A stretch of 64,000 nt of DNA from an uncultured Collinsella sp. (GTDB lineage: Bacteria; Actinomycetota; Coriobacteriia; Coriobacteriales; Coriobacteriaceae). Below the pieces are notes generated by a model. That model ran no database searches. It saw only the letters and a program-made list of their open reading frames with translations, and was not told where the DNA came from. Location of the stretch: positions 1 to 64,000 of the forward strand of contig CALULJ010000008.1 of the NCBI GenBank assembly GCA_944321445.1, given 5' to 3'. Of this stretch, positions 1 through 7,720 are shown piece after piece; the first letter of the stretch is position 1; every line of letters starts with the position of its first letter. The translations under genes were made by a program, and so were the position numbers.

Positions 1-270
1 GGGCTCTTTGGGCGCGGCGAAAACCGCCTGCACAATCGCGTGGGTAGCGCGGGCCTTCTGACATACGGCTTCGGCGCGTCGGTCGCCTACGGCTGGATCC
101 TCAACGCCTGGTCTGTCCTGGGCTTTCTCCACACGGGACTCGGCTTCAACCTGCTGGCGGTCTACGCCGCGTCGCTTCCCTTCGACATCGCCCACGGCGT
201 CGCCACCGTCATCTTTCTCGTCACCCTCTACGTCCCCTGGCGCCGCAAGCTAGCTCGCATCCTCACCTAG
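1..270 (+). CDS. C-terminal part of an ECF-transporter S-component-like membrane protein (5' truncated)
   Basis: The frame is open from base 1 and ends with TAG at 268-270, so only the last 89 codons are in the window; an internal GTG at 40 is probably not the real start. The visible part has two hydrophobic segments (around GLLTYGFGASVAYGWIL and AHGVATVIFLVTLYVPW) and a basic tail (RRKLARI). The ending LPFDIAHGVATVIFLVTLYVPW resembles the last helix of substrate-binding (S) subunits of energy-coupling-factor vitamin transporters, where a conserved DxxH motif sits just before the final helix. Substrate unknown. Another small polytopic membrane protein is possible because the N-terminal domain is missing. 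Confidence 0.5.
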   Translation, partial: GLFGRGENRLHNRVGSAGLLTYGFGASVAYGWILNAWSVLGFLHTGLGFNLLAVYAASLPFDIAHGVATVIFLVTLYVPWRRKLARILT

Positions 271-272
271 TC

Positions 273-336
273 GGGAAAATAGGGACAGGCACTTTTTTCC
301 CACCGGTGGGAGATAAGTGCCTGTCCTCTTTTTCCC
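273..336. repeat. Family A 64-bp intergenic palindrome
   Basis: Imperfect inverted repeat with arms beginning GGGAAAATAGGGACAGGCAC and a CCCACCGGTGGG centre. Same length and sequence family as 13830-13893, 15198-15261 and 19481-19544. It lies between convergent genes, so it may also act as a bidirectional terminator. Confidence 0.9.
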
Positions 337-385
337 AAGAGCGCCCGAATGGAGCGCTCGTTTTTTTCTTTTGCTCTTTCAGAAC

Positions 386-537
386 TGTCCTCTCTGGGGA
401 CGGGGGTGCCAGGGGACATTTTGTCTCCTCCTGGGACGGGCCTCCGCCTCGAGAGGCGTTCCCTGTTCCATCCGGACCGAGACCTGTCCCAAATGGGGAC
501 AAAGTGTCCCCTGGGACCCCCGTCCCCGGAGAGGACA
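386..537. repeat. Family B inverted pair (large hairpin)
   Basis: Two copies of the family B unit (TGTCCTCTCTGGGGACGGGG, then a GTGCCAGGGGACA block and a TTTTGTC block) face each other, giving arms of about 59 bases around a loop near 450-478. Related single copies lie at 10416-10506, 55524-55585 and 63561-63663. It sits 3' of both flanking convergent genes. Confidence 0.85.
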
Positions 538-541
538 TCCC

Positions 542-578
542 AAAAGAAAAAAGAGGCGAGCCGAAACCGGCCCGCCTC
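542..578 (-). terminator. Rho-independent terminator of the fatty-acid operon
   Basis: Read on the minus strand, GAGGCG and CGCCTC pair around a CCGG/CCGAAAC core and are followed by CTTTTTTCTTTTG. It lies 22 bases after the last operon gene. Confidence 0.75.
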
Positions 579-599
579 CAACGTAACGGAATCTGCCTG

Positions 600-1094
600 C
601 TAGGCTTCTGCTCCCGCGGCGTCACCGCTCACGGGCAGCGACACCTCGGGCATGAGCTCCTCGCCCATCACGGTGAGGATCTCGTCCATTTTGGCCAGAT
701 CCTCGGGCGAAAAGCGCTGCTTGATGCGCTCCATCACCTTGTGCACGTACGACGAGGTGATGTCGTAGTAATCCAGGTACTTCTGCGTGGGGCGCAGGTG
801 GTACTCGCGGCCATCGCTTTCCGACTGCACCTTCTCCACGTACCCCTTGCGAATGAGGCTGCCGATCTTGTACGCCGCGTTCGACGACGAGATGCGCATG
901 AAGTCGGCGAACTCATGCACCGTGGGTGAACCCAGGGCATAGATCGCCTCCATCGCAAACGCCTCCACGGTGGTGAGGCTCGCCTCGCGGTTTTGGAACC
1001 GCGCAAAGGTTTCCTGGTAAAAGTGGAGCTTGAACTTGTTATACACGCTCGCGAACTTATCTTCCAACTCGAAATGCTCCTTGGGTGCAGCCAT
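600..1094 (-). CDS. MarR-family winged-helix regulator, FabT-like
   Basis: A protein of 164 residues with the compact winged-helix layout of MarR regulators: a long N-terminal helix, a helix-turn-helix around residues 55-80 (SPTVHEFADFMRISSSNAAY), a basic wing (SDGREYHLRPTQ) and a C-terminal dimerisation helix. It is the last gene of the fatty-acid operon, starting 6 bases after fabZ. In Firmicutes a MarR member, FabT, is encoded in the fab cluster and represses it with acyl-ACP as co-repressor; the position and family suggest the same job, but effector and target are inferred. A palindrome in the acpP leader (10933-10946) is a candidate operator. The ATG at 1094 is used because longer in-frame extensions run into fabZ and fabF. 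Confidence 0.85.
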   Translation of the reverse strand: MAAPKEHFELEDKFASVYNKFKLHFYQETFARFQNREASLTTVEAFAMEAIYALGSPTVHEFADFMRISSSNAAYKIGSLIRKGYVEKVQSESDGREYHLRPTQKYLDYYDITSSYVHKVMERIKQRFSPEDLAKMDEILTVMGEELMPEVSLPVSGDAAGAEA

Positions 1095-1099
1095 CGCGC

Positions 1100-1540
1100 T
1101 TACGCCTGGTCGGCCGAACCGAGTGCCAGCGTCAGCGTCGCGCTGCATGCCACCTTGCCGTCCACGCGCGCCTCGGCGTCCACGAAGGCAAACGAGCCGC
1201 GCACACGGGTGATGCGGCTCTCGAGCTCCAGCACGTCGCCGGGACGCACCTGGGAGCGGAACTTCGCATCCTTGATGGCAGCGAAAAAGCCCAGCTTGCC
1301 GCGGTTCTCGGGCAGCGACAGCATGGCCACGGCCGCCACCTGGGCGAGCGCCTCGACGATGAGCACGCCGGGCAGCACGTGGTACTGCGGGAAGTGGCCG
1401 CAGAACACGGGGCTCATGTTGCTCACGCACAGACGGCCGCGGGCCCAGGAGCCCTCCTCGCCGTCCTCGATGCGATCGACGAGCGCAAACGGGTAACGAT
1501 GCGGCAGAATCTCCGCGATCTGATTCGAATCGAGCTGCAT
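1100..1540 (-). CDS. fabZ: 3-hydroxyacyl-ACP dehydratase FabZ
   Basis: Dehydrates 3-hydroxyacyl-ACP to trans-2-enoyl-ACP in the type II fatty-acid cycle. About 146 residues, normal for FabZ. Visible family motifs are the N-terminal LPHRYPF, the catalytic-histidine segment GHFPQYHVLPG and the helix LIVEALAQ with the catalytic acidic residue. The ATG at 1540 is chosen because AGGTGA lies 6-7 bases upstream; a GTG at 1549 would add three residues. It follows fabF with a short gap and is cytosolic like the other operon enzymes. No FabA-like isomerase gene is visible nearby, so the source of unsaturated chains, if any, is not explained here. Confidence 0.95.
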   Translation of the reverse strand: MQLDSNQIAEILPHRYPFALVDRIEDGEEGSWARGRLCVSNMSPVFCGHFPQYHVLPGVLIVEALAQVAAVAMLSLPENRGKLGFFAAIKDAKFRSQVRPGDVLELESRITRVRGSFAFVDAEARVDGKVACSATLTLALGSADQA

Positions 1541-1549
1541 GGAAATCAC

Positions 1550-2794
1550 CTAGCCATTCCACTTCTTGAGCAGGACGCACGCGTTGTGGCCGCCGAAGCC
1601 GAGCGAGTTGGACAGCGCGTACTCGATGTCTGCCGCGCGGCCCTCGTTGGGCACGCAGTCCAGGTCGCACGCCGGGTCGGGCTCCACGTAGCCGATGGTC
1701 GGCGGCAGGAACTGGTCGCGCAGGGAAAGCGCGGTGAAGATGGCCTCGACCGCACCGGCAGCGCCCAGCATGTGGCCGGTCATGGACTTGGTGGAAGAAA
1801 CCGCCATGTCGTAGGCGTGGTCACCGAAGACCGTCTTGATGGCGGCCGTCTCGCCCTTGTCGTTCAGCGGCGTGGAGGTGCCGTGCGCGTTGATGTAGCC
1901 CACGGCCTCGGGAGCGACGCCGCCGGCGTCGGACAGGGCCTGCGCCATGGCGCGCGCGCCGCCCTCGCCGTCGGGCGCAGGAGCGGTGATGTGGTAGGCG
2001 TCGCAGGTCACGCCGTAGCCCACGATCTCGGCGATGATGTTGGCACCGCGGGCCTGCGCGTGCTCAAGCTCCTCGAGCACGAGCATGCCGGCGCCCTCGC
2101 CCATCACGAAGCCGCTGCGACGGGCATCGAAGGGCACGGAGGCGCAGGTGGGGTCGTCGCCCGTGTGCAGGGCGCGCATGGTGGTGAAGCCGCCGATGGA
2201 CAGCGGCGTGATGGCGGCCTCGGTGCCGCCGGTGAGCATGACATCGGCGTAGCCGTCGCGGATGTGGCGGAAGGCGTCGCCCACGGCGTTGGAGCCGCCG
2301 GCGCACGCGGTCACCGGGCAGGTGCACATGCCCTTGAAGCCGAACTCGATGGCGACCTCGCCGGCAGCCATGTTGGAGATGCCCATGGGGATGTAGAAGG
2401 GCGAGCAGCGATCGAAGCCGCGCTTCAGACAGCTGGTCTGCTGGTTCTCGGTCTCGCGGACGCCACCGATGCCGGAGGACACGATGACGCCGCAGCGGGT
2501 GAGGTCCTCGGCCTCGAGGTCAAGGCCGCTCTGCGCGATGGCCTCGCGGGCGGACACGAGCGCGAACTGCGTGAAGCGGGACTTGTGCTTGGCCTCGGGA
2601 GCGCTGAAGTGGTCCTTGGGCTCGAAGTCCTTGACCTCGGCCGCGATCTTCACCTTCTGGGCGCTCGCGTCGAACTGCGTGATGGGGCCGATGCCGAGCT
2701 TGCCGGCGCGTGCAGCGTCCCAGCTCTCGGTCGCGGTGTTGCCAATGGGCGTCAGCGCGCCCACGCCGGTAATCACAACCCTGCGTTTAGACAT
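1550..2794 (-). CDS. fabF: 3-oxoacyl-ACP synthase II FabF
   Basis: Condenses malonyl-ACP with acyl-ACP in chain elongation. About 414 residues, the usual length. The thiolase-fold core begins RRVVITGVGALTPIGN; the nucleophile segment is TACAGGSNAVGDAF with the active Cys; the two histidines are in NAHGTSTPLNDKGE and STKSMTGHMLGAAG; the C-terminus is SNSLGFGGHNACVL. The ATG at 2794 is preferred, with AAAGGA 8 bases upstream; the ATG three codons earlier directly abuts that sequence. The leader up to fabG is unusually long for this tight operon (about 320 bases) and is full of palindromic repeats, so fabF-fabZ-regulator may be expressed somewhat separately. Confidence 0.96.
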   Translation of the reverse strand: MSKRRVVITGVGALTPIGNTATESWDAARAGKLGIGPITQFDASAQKVKIAAEVKDFEPKDHFSAPEAKHKSRFTQFALVSAREAIAQSGLDLEAEDLTRCGVIVSSGIGGVRETENQQTSCLKRGFDRCSPFYIPMGISNMAAGEVAIEFGFKGMCTCPVTACAGGSNAVGDAFRHIRDGYADVMLTGGTEAAITPLSIGGFTTMRALHTGDDPTCASVPFDARRSGFVMGEGAGMLVLEELEHAQARGANIIAEIVGYGVTCDAYHITAPAPDGEGGARAMAQALSDAGGVAPEAVGYINAHGTSTPLNDKGETAAIKTVFGDHAYDMAVSSTKSMTGHMLGAAGAVEAIFTALSLRDQFLPPTIGYVEPDPACDLDCVPNEGRAADIEYALSNSLGFGGHNACVLLKKWNG

Positions 2795-2804
2795 AGTGTT
2801 CATC

Positions 2805-2883
2805 CTTTCAAAGGAGGGTGGGAAAAAAGGGACAGGCACTTTTTCAAAGGAGGGTGGGAAAAAAGGACAGGCACTTTTTTCCC
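2805..2883. repeat. Tandemly duplicated segment with two family A half-units
   Basis: The block TTTCAAAGGAGGGTGGGAAA plus AAAGGGACAGGCACTTT occurs twice in a row (about 2806-2843 and 2842-2880, second copy with one G fewer). Each copy joins a piece of the fabF leader to half of a family A palindrome; the mirror half is absent. Confidence 0.8.
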
Positions 2884-2897
2884 AGGTGCTGTTGACC

Positions 2898-2928
2898 GAC
2901 GCACTTCTCCCCTGGGGAGAAGTGCGTC
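2898..2928. repeat. Family C 31-bp palindrome
   Basis: GACGCACTTCTCCCC mirrored around a single central base; perfect 15-base arms. Other copies at 11037, 19546, 54349 and 55606. Confidence 0.92.
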
Positions 2929-2976
2929 ACTGACCGAAAACCCTGTAGGTCGAGTACTCAGTCAGCGAGCGGGCAG

Positions 2977-3058
2977 CTGGCGAGGCGAGGTGGGCCGAAA
3001 GAGGAGGGCATAGGCCTTTTGGCCATGCCCGACGATTGAGGCCCACATCGCCCGCCAG
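2977..3058. other. Long multi-tier hairpin in the fabG-fabF gap
   Basis: Outer arms CTGGCGAGGCGAGGTGGGCC (2977-2996) and its near complement at 3040-3058 enclose a second perfect hairpin at 3006-3030 (GGGCAT-AGGCC-TTTT-GGCC-ATGCCC). A further hairpin, CCGCGGTT/AACCGCGG, lies at 3083-3104. None has a T-run, so these do not look like simple terminators. Confidence 0.65.
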
Positions 3059-3112
3059 ATGTCCGCGCAGCGGCGGCACATTCCGCGGTTCGGTAGAACC
3101 GCGGAACTCGAG

Positions 3113-3853
3113 TTACATGGACATGCCACCGTCAACCGACAATACCTGGCCCGTGATGTACGCGGCCTCGTCGGACACCAGGAACGCCACGGCGTGGGCG
3201 ACGTCCTCGGGCTTGCCGGCGCGCGCCGCGGGAATCGCGGAGCACATCGCCTGCTGGGCGGCCTCGGGCATGGCGGCGGTCATATCGGTCTCGATGTAGC
3301 CGGGCGCCACGGCGTTCACGCGAATGCCCACGCTCGCGACCTCGCGCGCCACGGACTTCGTCATGCCGATGAGGCCCGCCTTGCTCGCGGCGTAGTTTGC
3401 CTGGCCAGCGTTGCCCATAATGCCCACGACGCTCGCCATGTTGACGATGGCGCCGCTCTTGGCGCGCATCATCGGGCGCAGCACGGCCTTGGTCATGAGG
3501 AACGCGCCCTTGAGGTTCGTGGCGATGACGGCGTCGAAGTCCTCCTCGCTCATGCGGGCGGCCAGCTTGTCGCGCGTGATGCCGGCGTTGTTCACAAGGA
3601 TGTCCACGCCGCCGAGCTCCTTGGCAGCCTCCACGAGCTCTTTGGCGGAATCGGCAGAGGTCACATCGCCCTGAATGGCACGGGCGGCGACCCCGGTCTC
3701 CTCCACGAGCTTCACGGTCTCCTCCGCAGCGGCGGCGTTGCCGGCGAAGGAGAACACGACGTTGGCGCCCAAGCGGGCGAGCTCAAGGCAGATAGCGCGG
3801 CCGATACCGCGGCTGCCACCGGTGACGATGGCGGTCTTACCGGTCAGATCCAT
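3113..3853 (-). CDS. fabG: 3-oxoacyl-ACP reductase FabG
   Basis: NADPH-dependent reduction of 3-oxoacyl-ACP to 3-hydroxyacyl-ACP. 246 residues, a classical short-chain dehydrogenase: nucleotide-binding TGGSRGIG near residue 12, NNAGI near 90, catalytic Ser in NMASVVG, the YAASK pair near 150, and the FabG-typical VAPGYIETDM. The C-terminus GQVLSVDGGMSM matches the family ending. The start sits 4 bases after fabD, with its ribosome-binding GGAGGG inside the fabD end, suggesting translational coupling. Confidence 0.97.
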   Translation of the reverse strand: MDLTGKTAIVTGGSRGIGRAICLELARLGANVVFSFAGNAAAAEETVKLVEETGVAARAIQGDVTSADSAKELVEAAKELGGVDILVNNAGITRDKLAARMSEEDFDAVIATNLKGAFLMTKAVLRPMMRAKSGAIVNMASVVGIMGNAGQANYAASKAGLIGMTKSVAREVASVGIRVNAVAPGYIETDMTAAMPEAAQQAMCSAIPAARAGKPEDVAHAVAFLVSDEAAYITGQVLSVDGGMSM

Positions 3854-3856
3854 GGA

Positions 3857-4801
3857 TTATCCCTCCTGGGTTTCGGTCAGCTTCTGCAGGTCCTCAACGG
3901 TCTCGACGGGCGTGCAGGAAATCTCCTTGGCGGTCTTGCGCACAAGGCCCGACAAAACCTTGCCCGGCCCGATCTCGATCACGCGGTCGACGCCCAGCTC
4001 GGCCAGACGGCAGATGGTGTCCTCCATGCGCACAGACGACTGCACCTGACGCTCGAGCAGGCTCACGATGTCATCGCCCTCGCCCATCTCGCGGCCCAGC
4101 GTGTTGAAGAGCACGGGCACGCGCATCTCGCCCAGCTCAAGACCGGAGAGGCGCTCGCGCAGGGCATCGCCTGCGGGCTTGAGCAGCGAGGTGTGGAAGG
4201 GACCGCTCACCTTCAGCGGAATGCAGCGGCGCGCGCCGGCCTCCTTGGCGGCGGCAGCGGCAGCCTCAACGGGCGCGCGGTCGCCGGCGATCACGATCTG
4301 ACCAGGGCAGTTGTAGTTGGAAACCTCAACGGTCGTGCCCTCGGCGGCATCCGCGGCGGCAGCGGCCACAACGGACTCCACGGCCGCGCGGTCAAGGCCC
4401 AGAATTGAAATCATCGCGGTGTCGCGGCCGGCAGCGGCGCTCGCCATGGCGGCACCGCGGAAGGCGGCGAGCTTCACGGCCTCGACGGGCTCGAACACGC
4501 CGGCGGCGGCCAGCGCGGAGTACTCGCCGAGCGACAGGCCGGCCACGTAGTCGGGCTCGATGCCGCACTCGGCAAGCACCGCAGTCATGCCGCAGGCGAA
4601 GGCCACCATGCAGGGCTGGGTGTACTCGGTGAGGTTCAGCTGGTCATCGGGGCCCTCGAACATGAGGGTCTTGAGGTCGAAGTCCACAGCGGCGTCAGCG
4701 GCGTCGATCACGGACGCAAACGCCGGGTAGGCCTCGTACATGTCGCGGCCCATGCCCGCATGCTGCGAGCCCTGGCCGGCGTACAGAAACGCGGTAGCCA
4801 T
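3857..4801 (-). CDS. fabD: Malonyl-CoA:ACP transacylase FabD
   Basis: Transfers malonyl from CoA to ACP to supply the elongation unit. 314 residues, typical. The N-terminus has the acyltransferase oxyanion motif YAGQGSQHAGMG; the nucleophilic Ser is in AGLSLGEYSAL, with Leu in place of the His often found before it, a variant also seen in Gram-positive FabD. The catalytic His is in KVSGPFHTSLL. It starts 4 bases after the fabK stop. Cytosolic; part of the same transcript as its neighbours. Confidence 0.96.
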   Translation of the reverse strand: MATAFLYAGQGSQHAGMGRDMYEAYPAFASVIDAADAAVDFDLKTLMFEGPDDQLNLTEYTQPCMVAFACGMTAVLAECGIEPDYVAGLSLGEYSALAAAGVFEPVEAVKLAAFRGAAMASAAAGRDTAMISILGLDRAAVESVVAAAAADAAEGTTVEVSNYNCPGQIVIAGDRAPVEAAAAAAKEAGARRCIPLKVSGPFHTSLLKPAGDALRERLSGLELGEMRVPVLFNTLGREMGEGDDIVSLLERQVQSSVRMEDTICRLAELGVDRVIEIGPGKVLSGLVRKTAKEISCTPVETVEDLQKLTETQEG

Positions 4802-4804
4802 CGC

Positions 4805-5734
4805 TTATGCCTCCAGACCATCGATCACGGCCTTGCAGCCGGCCATCATGTCCTCGAAGATCGCGCGCAGCGGGCGCACCTCGTGCACCATGCCGGCCAC
4901 CTGGCCGCACATGAAGCTACCGGTGTCCACGTCGCCGTCGAGCACGGCGCGGCGCAGGGAACCGAGCGTGAGCGCCTCGAGCTCATCTCGCTTGGTGCCC
5001 TCCTGCTCGAGCTCCAGGTACTTCTTGGTCATCTTGTTCTTCAGGCAGCGAACCGGAGCGCCCGCGGGGCGGCCGGTCACGACGGTGTCGTTCACGCCCG
5101 CCTTGACGACCTTCTCCTTGTAGTTGGCGTGGATGGGGCACTCCTCGCTCGCGAGCAGGCAGGTGCCCACCTGCACGCCGCAGGCGCCGAGCGCGAAGGC
5201 GGCCGCCATGCCGCGGCCGTCAGCGATGCCGCCGGCGGCGATCACGGGCAGGTCAACGGTGTCGACCACAGCCGGAACGAGCGCCATCGTGGTGGCCTCG
5301 CCCACGTGTCCGCCAGACTCGGTGCCCTCGGCGATGATGCCGTCGATGTCCAGGCGCGCCAGGCGCTTGGCCAGAATGGGGGCGGCGACCACGGGGAAGA
5401 TGCGGATGCCGGCCTCCTTGAAGGATTCGACGTACTTGGCGGGGTTGCCGGCGCCAGTGGTGACGACCCGCACGCCCTCCTCCACGACGACCTTGGCGCA
5501 GTCGTCGATGTGCGGGTTCATGAGCATGAGATTCACGCCGAAGGGCTTGTCGGTGAGCTCCTTGGCGCGACGAATCTGGGCGCGCAGGCTCTCGCCGTCC
5601 AGGCCGCCGCCTGCCACGAGGCCAAGCGCGCCGGCGTTGGAGCAGGCCGCAGCGAACTCGCCGGTGGCGATGTTGGCCATGCCGCCCTGGATGATGGGGA
5701 ACTCGGTCCCCAGAATCTCGTTCAGCTTCTTCAT
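4805..5734 (-). CDS. fabK: Enoyl-ACP reductase FabK (FMN-dependent)
   Basis: Last reduction of each elongation cycle. The 309-residue sequence is a TIM-barrel flavoprotein of the nitronate-monooxygenase/FabK type: it starts NEILGTEFPIIQGGMANIA, with GGLDGESL, VTTGAGNPAKY, the central ESGGHVGEATTM and PVIAAGGIADGRG FMN/phosphate-binding motifs. The position inside the fab operon, and no visible FabI or FabL gene in the window, support FabK over a nitronate monooxygenase. FabK enzymes are intrinsically insensitive to triclosan, a family property and not tested here. AAAGGA precedes the ATG. A 29-bp palindrome lies between it and the upstream fabH. Confidence 0.94.
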   Translation of the reverse strand: MKKLNEILGTEFPIIQGGMANIATGEFAAACSNAGALGLVAGGGLDGESLRAQIRRAKELTDKPFGVNLMLMNPHIDDCAKVVVEEGVRVVTTGAGNPAKYVESFKEAGIRIFPVVAAPILAKRLARLDIDGIIAEGTESGGHVGEATTMALVPAVVDTVDLPVIAAGGIADGRGMAAAFALGACGVQVGTCLLASEECPIHANYKEKVVKAGVNDTVVTGRPAGAPVRCLKNKMTKKYLELEQEGTKRDELEALTLGSLRRAVLDGDVDTGSFMCGQVAGMVHEVRPLRAIFEDMMAGCKAVIDGLEA

Positions 5735-5757
5735 ATCTGTATATCCTTTCGGGTGAT

Positions 5758-5786
5758 GACAAGATGGGGGCAGCCCCCATCTTGTC
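5758..5786. repeat. Family D 29-bp palindrome
   Basis: GACAAGATGGGGG mirrored around CAG, perfect arms. Lies between fabH and fabK. Related 29-bp palindromes are at 23986-24014 and 51582-51610. Confidence 0.85.
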
Positions 5787-5788
5787 GC

Positions 5789-6745
5789 CTAGGCGAACTC
5801 GGCCAGCGCGCCGGCCCAGGTGAGGCCCGCGCCGAAGCCGGCCATGAGCACGCGGCTGCCGGAGCCGAGCTCCCCTGCGCGCACCAGCTCGTCGAGCAGG
5901 ATGGGCACGCTGCCGGCCGACGTGTTGCCGGTGTGGTCGATGTTGCCCTCGCACTTGGCGGGGTCGAGGCCGAGCTTCTTCACGGAGTAGTCCACGATGC
6001 GCTTGTTGGCCTGGTGGTACACGAAGCGGTCCACGTCATCGGCGCAAACGCCCGCGCGCTCGAGCACCTCGCGCGTGCAGCGCGGCATGACCTCGGTGGC
6101 GAAGCGGAACACCGCGCGGCCGTCCATGTGCAAGTACGACGGCTCGTCGCAGCCCACGCCGGGCGCGAACAGCGAGGCGTCGTCGCCGCGCGAGCCCCAC
6201 ACGGCGTGCAGCTCGGGGTAGCCCTCGGCGCACTCCAGCACCGCCGCGCCCGCACCGTCGCCAAACAGCACGCAGGTGGTGCGGTCGGTGAAGTCCATGA
6301 CGCGCGACAGCGTATCGGCGCCCACCACGAGCGCGTACGGGCGCGCGGCACCGGGCAGCAGGCACTCGGCCACGTGCAGGCCGTACACAAAGCCGGCGCA
6401 CGCGGCGTTCAAATCAAAGCACAGCGTGTCCTCGGACATGCCCAAGTCGGCCTGCAGCAGGCAGGCGGCAGAAGGCGTGCAAGTATCGGCCGTGAACGTG
6501 GCCACCAGGCACACGCCCACCTGCTCGGGAGCGATGCCCACAGCACCCAGCGCGCGCAAAGCGGCGTCGCGCACCAGGCTGCGGTGGCACTCCCCCGCCT
6601 CCGCGTCGCAATAGCGGCGCGAGCGAATGCCCGTGCGCGTCGAGATCCACTCGTCGGAGGTCTCCACGATCTTGGCCATGTCGTCGTTGGTCATGATGCG
6701 GCTGGGCACAGCCGAACCGGTACCGACGATCTTCACGCCCATCAT
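5789..6745 (-). CDS. fabH: 3-oxoacyl-ACP synthase III FabH
   Basis: Initiates fatty-acid synthesis by condensing an acyl-CoA primer with malonyl-ACP. 318 residues. The catalytic triad is visible: Cys near 116 in NAACAGFVYG, His near 245 in YHQANKRI and Asn near 275 in GNTSAGSVP. The C-terminus MAGFGAGLTWAGAL is the family hallmark. The start ATG overlaps the accA stop in an ATGATG/TGA arrangement, so the two are translationally coupled. Primer preference (straight or branched) cannot be read from the sequence. Confidence 0.96.
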   Translation of the reverse strand: MMGVKIVGTGSAVPSRIMTNDDMAKIVETSDEWISTRTGIRSRRYCDAEAGECHRSLVRDAALRALGAVGIAPEQVGVCLVATFTADTCTPSAACLLQADLGMSEDTLCFDLNAACAGFVYGLHVAECLLPGAARPYALVVGADTLSRVMDFTDRTTCVLFGDGAGAAVLECAEGYPELHAVWGSRGDDASLFAPGVGCDEPSYLHMDGRAVFRFATEVMPRCTREVLERAGVCADDVDRFVYHQANKRIVDYSVKKLGLDPAKCEGNIDHTGNTSAGSVPILLDELVRAGELGSGSRVLMAGFGAGLTWAGALAEFA

Positions 6746-7590
6746 ATGCGGCCTCGCTTCACGGCGGTCGCACCCATGGCGCGGAACTTGCGGTAGCGGT
6801 CGTTGGCAAGCGCGGTCGGACTCATCTTCGAGAGCGCCTCGAGCTCGCGCGTGAGCTGCGTGTCGAGCACCTGGAAGAGCGCAGTCGCGTTCTCGTGCGC
6901 ACCGCCGGCGGGCTCGGGGATGATTCCGTCAATGATGCCCAGCTCAAGCAGGTCGTCGGCCGTGAGCTTCATGACCTCGCACGCCTCGTCGGCGCGGCTC
7001 GAGTCCTTCCACAGAATGCTCGCGAAGCCCTCGGGCGAAAGCACGGAGTACACGGCGTTCTCGAGCATGATCACGCGGTTGCCCACTGCGAGCGCCAGCG
7101 CACCGCCGCTCCCGCCCTCGCCGCAGATCACGGAGATGACGGGCACGGTGAGCGAGCTCATGAGCTCGATGGAACGCGCGATGGCCTCGCCCTGACCGTG
7201 CTCCTCGGCCTCCAGGCCGGGGTAGGCGCCGGACGTATCCACAAAGGTGAGGATGGGGCGGCCGAACTTCTGCGCAGCCAGCATGATGCGCTGCGCTTTG
7301 CGGTAGCCCTCGGGCGACGCCATGCCGAAGTTGCACGCCACGCGCTCCTCGATGTCGGCGCCCTTGCGGTTGCCCAGCACGGTGACGGGGCGGCCGTGGA
7401 AGCGCGCGATGCCGCCCATGATGGACGGGTCATCGGTGCTGGAACGGTCGCCGCGCTGCTCGAAGAAGTCGGTGAACAGGGCGTCGATGATCTCGGCCAC
7501 GCCGGGGCGGCCGGGGTGGCGGGCGATGGCCACACGCTGAGCGGCGGTCAACACGTCCACCGGCGCCAGGGTATCGGTCTTATCCGACAT
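6742..7590 (-). CDS. accA: Acetyl-CoA carboxylase carboxyltransferase subunit alpha AccA
   Basis: Forms the carboxyltransferase half of acetyl-CoA carboxylase with AccD, making malonyl-CoA. 282 residues. Crotonase-fold motifs include DDPSIMGGIARFHGRPV, the helix around NFGMASPEGYRKA, DTSGAYPGLEAEEHGQ and ICGEGGSGGALALAVG. The ATG at 7590 is chosen because GGGAGGTG lies 8 bases upstream. Its first codons overlap the last 11 bases of the full accD frame, an arrangement that normally couples the two subunits; the premature stop in accD ends translation about 130 bases earlier and could weaken that coupling. Confidence 0.95.
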   Translation of the reverse strand: MSDKTDTLAPVDVLTAAQRVAIARHPGRPGVAEIIDALFTDFFEQRGDRSSTDDPSIMGGIARFHGRPVTVLGNRKGADIEERVACNFGMASPEGYRKAQRIMLAAQKFGRPILTFVDTSGAYPGLEAEEHGQGEAIARSIELMSSLTVPVISVICGEGGSGGALALAVGNRVIMLENAVYSVLSPEGFASILWKDSSRADEACEVMKLTADDLLELGIIDGIIPEPAGGAHENATALFQVLDTQLTRELEALSKMSPTALANDRYRKFRAMGATAVKRGRI

Positions 7591-7720
7591 ACTCGGCACC
7601 TCCCTTCCCATGGAGCGAAAGCACGCGGATGAGCGTGGAGCGCATGCGGGCACGCGGCACCACGGCGTCCAAGAAGCCGTGCTCCAGCTGGAACTCGGCG
7701 CTCTGGAAGCCCTCGGGCAG
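7580..7720 (-). other. Detached 3' part of the accD frame, downstream of the amber codon
   Basis: Immediately after the TAG at 7721-7723 the same frame stays open to TAA at 7580-7582, and encodes conserved AccD C-terminal sequence (LPEGFQSAEFQLEHGFLDAV, then VPRARMRSTLIRVLSLHGKG). With this tail AccD would be 288 residues, the usual length. There is no obvious independent start, so it is only made if the stop is read through or is a sequencing error. Confidence 0.85.

Noticed and set aside
3059-4408. Long plus-strand frames opposite the fatty-acid operon (also 1085-3013, 4760-6796, 7610-10405).
   Set aside because: GC-rich antisense shadows: poor composition, no ribosome-binding sites, and the opposite strand has recognisable enzymes.
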